From Alphaproteobacteria bacterium (GTDB lineage Bacteria > Pseudomonadota > Alphaproteobacteria > Sphingomonadales > Sphingomonadaceae): DNA of 9,380 bases. Below, piece after piece: positions 7,519 to 9,380 of this stretch. The stretch is taken from contig JAGWVG010000052.1 in NCBI GenBank assembly GCA_018970965.1, positions 1 to 9,380 on the forward strand. The letters are read 5' to 3'. Each line of letters opens with the position of its first letter. Positions within the stretch are counted from its first letter, which is position 1. Under the pieces are notes generated by a model. The model did no database searches. It was given only the letters and a program-made list of their open reading frames with translations, and had not been told where the DNA came from. Position numbers and translations under genes: made by a program.

Positions 7519-7836
7519 ATGGCCAAGTTGGTTGTTGTCACGCGCGACGGAACGGAAAAGACAGTTGAAGGCCAAGCCGGCCTGTCTGTCATGGAAATTA
7601 TCCGCGACGCTGGTTTTGATGAGCTGCTCGCTTTGTGCGGCGGCTGCTGCTCCTGCGCGACATGCCACATCCATGTCGACCCGGCGTTTGCCGATAAGGT
7701 TGATCCCATGAGCGAAGATGAGAATGATCTGCTCGACAGCTCGGCGCATCGCAACGCGCAATCGCGCCTGTCGTGTCAGGTGCACTTCACTGATGCGCTC
7801 GATGGCCTGAAGGTTACGATTGCGCAGGAAGACTAA
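7519..7836 (+). CDS. Adrenodoxin-type [2Fe-2S] ferredoxin
   Basis: This 105-residue soluble electron carrier has cluster ligands Cys40, Cys46, Cys49 and Cys86, spaced C-x5-C-x2-C-x36-C as in adrenodoxin, putidaredoxin and the bacterial ferredoxins that serve cytochromes P450 or iron-sulphur assembly. Conserved landmarks are the [12 protein letters not shown] loop, the acidic partner-binding segment [10 protein letters not shown] (64-73) and RLSCQVHF around Cys86. Two additional cysteines (43 and 44) lie in the cluster loop. ATG 7519 is preceded by AGAGGA at a spacing of about 8. No P450, ferredoxin reductase or isc/suf gene is adjacent, so the partner cannot be told from context. It is a single-gene unit ending in a strong terminator. 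The pattern fits either a P450/hydroxylase partner or a general-purpose ferredoxin. Confidence 0.94.
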   Translation: MAKLVVVTRDGTEKTVEGQAGLSVMEIIRDAGFDELLALCGGCCSCATCHIHVDPAFADKVDPMSEDENDLLDSSAHRNAQSRLSCQVHFTDALDGLKVTIAQED

Positions 7837-7862
7837 GGTCTTCTGCCAAGATGGAAGAAAAG

Positions 7863-7886
7863 GCCCCGGTTTTCCGGGGCTTTTTT
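7863..7886 (+). terminator. Intrinsic terminator after the ferredoxin gene
   Basis: A perfect 7-bp GC-rich stem GCCCCGG/CCGGGGC (7863-7869 and 7874-7880) encloses a TTTT loop and is followed by six T (7881-7886). Preceding A residues (7858-7861) give four T on the other strand, so it may also stop transcription of the convergent rlmB-type gene, whose stop codon lies only 6 bases beyond the T-tract, although weakly in that direction. Confidence 0.9.
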
Positions 7887-7891
7887 ATGCC

Positions 7892-8638
7892 TTAAGCGCG
7901 GGCCGAAGCTGCGGCGTAAAGCGCAATTGCAGCTGCGTTTGAGACATTTAGGCTTTCCATCTTATTGCTGATCGGCAGCTTGGCGAGTTCATCGCAATGC
8001 GCTTCGGTGTTGGCGCGCATCCCTTCCCCTTCAGCCCCCAGCACGAGGGCAACGCGCGCCGTGCCAATGGCCTCGCCCAACAGGCGATTGCTATGCCCCG
8101 TCAGGCCAATGCGCCAAAAGCCGGCTTCGGCAATTTCTTCCAATGCGCGCGACAAGTTCACAACGCGCACCCAAGGCACAATTTCCAGCGCGCCCGACGC
8201 CGCTTTGGCCAGTGCGCCGGATTCGGGCGGGGCGTGGCGATCCTGTGTCACAATGCCCAGCGCATCAAAAGCGGCGGCCGAGCGCAATATTGCGCCAACA
8301 TTATGCGGATCCGTCACTTGATCCAGCACCAGCAACGGCCGCGTATCGCCCGCGCCATCGGCCAACAGATCGCCCAGCCAGACATCTTCGAGCGGATCCA
8401 CTTCCAACACCAAGCCTTGGTGCGGCGCGTCGGATGGCACCATTCGGCCCAAATCGGGCGCTTCCGCAAAGGCAACCGTCAACCCATTGGGAATATCGAG
8501 CGCCGCCGCAGCCTCACGCGTTGCCCACAGCTTGCGGCAGACGCGATTGGGGTTGGCAAGCGCCGCTGTCACGGCGTGACGCCCCCAGAAACGCGGGCGA
8601 TTGGATGGCGGCTTTGATGGACGATGACCTTTGCGCAT
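7892..8638 (-). CDS. rlmB: RlmB/TrmH-family rRNA 2'-O-methyltransferase (SPOUT class)
   Basis: This SPOUT methyltransferase is most like RlmB, which methylates the ribose of G2251 in 23S rRNA. The 248-residue length fits. Residues 16-95 form the N-terminal substrate-binding domain (FWGRHAVTAAL at 17-27, then APHQGLVLEV at 71-80). The catalytic domain has all three knot motifs: motif 1 DPHNVGAILRSAAAF (110-124) with Asn113 and Arg119, motif 2 VLGAEGEGMR (199-208), and motif 3 LPISNKMESLNVSNAAAIAL (221-240). The start ATG 8636-8638 has only a weak GAGAAG upstream. The N-terminal basic stretch RKGHRPSKPPSNRP is usual for sphingomonad members. A TrmH-family enzyme with another rRNA or tRNA target cannot be excluded from sequence alone. 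It converges on the ferredoxin gene and lies downstream of the acyl-CoA dehydrogenase terminator. Confidence 0.88.
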   Translation of the reverse strand: MRKGHRPSKPPSNRPRFWGRHAVTAALANPNRVCRKLWATREAAAALDIPNGLTVAFAEAPDLGRMVPSDAPHQGLVLEVDPLEDVWLGDLLADGAGDTRPLLVLDQVTDPHNVGAILRSAAAFDALGIVTQDRHAPPESGALAKAASGALEIVPWVRVVNLSRALEEIAEAGFWRIGLTGHSNRLLGEAIGTARVALVLGAEGEGMRANTEAHCDELAKLPISNKMESLNVSNAAAIALYAAASARA

Positions 8639-8684
8639 GGCGCGCTTCTCGCGGAAGTCTGCGCAAATGGCTAGAGTGGAAATG

Positions 8685-8722
8685 AAAATGGCCGCCCAGC
8701 CCCCGCCGGACGGCCATTTTTT
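8685..8722 (-). terminator. Hairpin terminator after the acyl-CoA dehydrogenase gene
   Basis: AAAATGGCCG (8685-8694) and CGGCCATTTT (8711-8720) form a perfect 10-bp stem around a 16-base C-rich loop. Read on the minus strand it lies about 18 bases after the acyl-CoA dehydrogenase stop codon and ends in TTTT. It separates that gene from the rlmB-type gene. The loop is longer than usual. Confidence 0.7.
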
Positions 8723-8739
8723 CTAGGACAGAGAGGCGC

Positions 8740-9380
8740 TTACAGCTTGCGGCTGATCAGTTCCTTCATAATCTCGCTGGTCCCGCCAAAGATGCGGGTG
8801 ACGCGCGCACCGCGATATTGTTTGGCAATGGGATATTCATTCATAAAGCCTGCACCGCCATGCAATTGCAGGCACTTATCGACAATTTCGCCCTGCAATT
8901 CGGTATGCCATAGCTTGGCCGCTGAGGCTTCTTCAGGCGTCAATTCGCGCTTCATATGGCGCTGCAAGGCCCAATCAATATGCGCCCAGCCCACTTGCAG
9001 CTTGGTCTTCAAATCGGCGAGCACGAAGCGCGTGTTTTGGAAATTGAGGATTGGCTGACCAAAGGCCTTGCGCTCGCGTACAAACGCGACCGTCATGTCA
9101 AAGGCACGCTGTGCCGCCGCTTGCGAACCAATGGCAATCGACAAACGCTCTTGCGGCAGTTCAGTCATCAAATAGATGAAGCCCATGCCCTCTTCACCCA
9201 AGCAGTTGGTGATCGGCACGCGCACATCTTCAAAAAACAGCTCGGATGTATCCGCCGCATCCAAGCCAATTTTGTCGAGATTACGGCCGCGCTTAAAGCC
9301 TTCGCGATCGGCCTCAACCAACACAATTGATACGCCCTTATAAGCAGGCTGCGCATCCGGATCGGTCTTGCAGCACACCA
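8740..9380 (-). CDS. Acyl-CoA dehydrogenase, C-terminal part (5' end beyond window)
   Basis: This FAD-dependent enzyme introduces the alpha-beta double bond in acyl-CoA thioesters. The frame is open to the right edge; about 213 C-terminal residues are visible, so roughly the first 170-180 are missing. The fragment begins in the middle beta domain (CCKTDPDAQ...GVSIVLVE) and continues through the C-terminal helical domain, with ELPQERL, RKAFGQPILNFQ, LQLHGGAGFMNEYPIAK and the C-terminal signature RIFGGTSEIMKELI. At the position where medium-chain enzymes carry the catalytic Glu there is Gly (IFGG). The Glu of PQERL matches the alternative base position used by isovaleryl- and long-chain-type enzymes. 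The substrate chain length cannot be fixed from the fragment. The gene ends in a hairpin terminator; no neighbouring beta-oxidation genes are visible. Confidence 0.93.
   Translation of the reverse strand, partial: VCCKTDPDAQPAYKGVSIVLVEADREGFKRGRNLDKIGLDAADTSELFFEDVRVPITNCLGEEGMGFIYLMTELPQERLSIAIGSQAAAQRAFDMTVAFVRERKAFGQPILNFQNTRFVLADLKTKLQVGWAHIDWALQRHMKRELTPEEASAAKLWHTELQGEIVDKCLQLHGGAGFMNEYPIAKQYRGARVTRIFGGTSEIMKELISRKL

Noticed and set aside
8639..8739. tRNA gene between the rlmB-type gene and the acyl-CoA dehydrogenase
   Set aside because: No cloverleaf, TTC loop or acceptor stem can be formed; the only structure is the terminator hairpin.

Overview
The window reads as ordinary chromosomal DNA of an alphaproteobacterium, most likely a sphingomonad (Sphingomonadales). 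I base this on the moderately high GC content, the gene neighbourhood (divergent tsaD-gpsA and hemC-hemD followed by a membrane protein resembling Mic60/mitofilin), an adrenodoxin-type ferredoxin, and a small SDHAF4-type protein. Nearly all of it is coding. I see no insertion sequence, phage gene, CRISPR array, tRNA or rRNA.

Layout, left to right. (1) Minus strand: htpX (membrane metalloprotease) followed by rsmB (16S rRNA m5C methyltransferase), whose last few codons lie beyond the left edge. (2) Plus strand, divergent from htpX: a 55-residue SDHAF4/DUF1674 protein. The 67-bp gap between it and htpX carries a good heat-shock (RpoH/sigma32-like) promoter for htpX and a weaker mirror-image copy facing the small gene. 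(3) Minus strand: tsaD and gpsA, overlapping by ATGA. Their gpsA end abuts the stop codon of the small gene. (4) Plus strand, divergent from tsaD by 44 bp: hemC, hemD (GTGA overlap) and a short Mic60-like protein. (5) Minus strand, convergent: a short AlkA-type DNA glycosylase. (6) Plus strand: a [2Fe-2S] ferredoxin ending in a clear intrinsic terminator. (7) Minus strand, convergent: an RlmB/TrmH-type rRNA 2'-O-methyltransferase. (8) Minus strand: the C-terminal part of an acyl-CoA dehydrogenase, running off the right edge and followed by a hairpin terminator.

Functional themes are translation quality (RsmB, RlmB, TsaD for tRNA t6A), membrane and envelope upkeep (HtpX, GpsA for phospholipid glycerol backbone, Mic60-like), tetrapyrrole synthesis (HemC and HemD turn porphobilinogen into uroporphyrinogen III), respiratory flavoprotein assembly (SDHAF4-like), electron transfer (ferredoxin), DNA alkylation repair (AlkA-like) and fatty-acid or acyl-CoA oxidation.

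I did not find a new biological system. The observations most worth following are the mirrored heat-shock promoter at htpX, the reduced Mic60-like protein in the haem cluster, and a marked excess of the palindrome CAATTG (often GCAATTGC) across the window.
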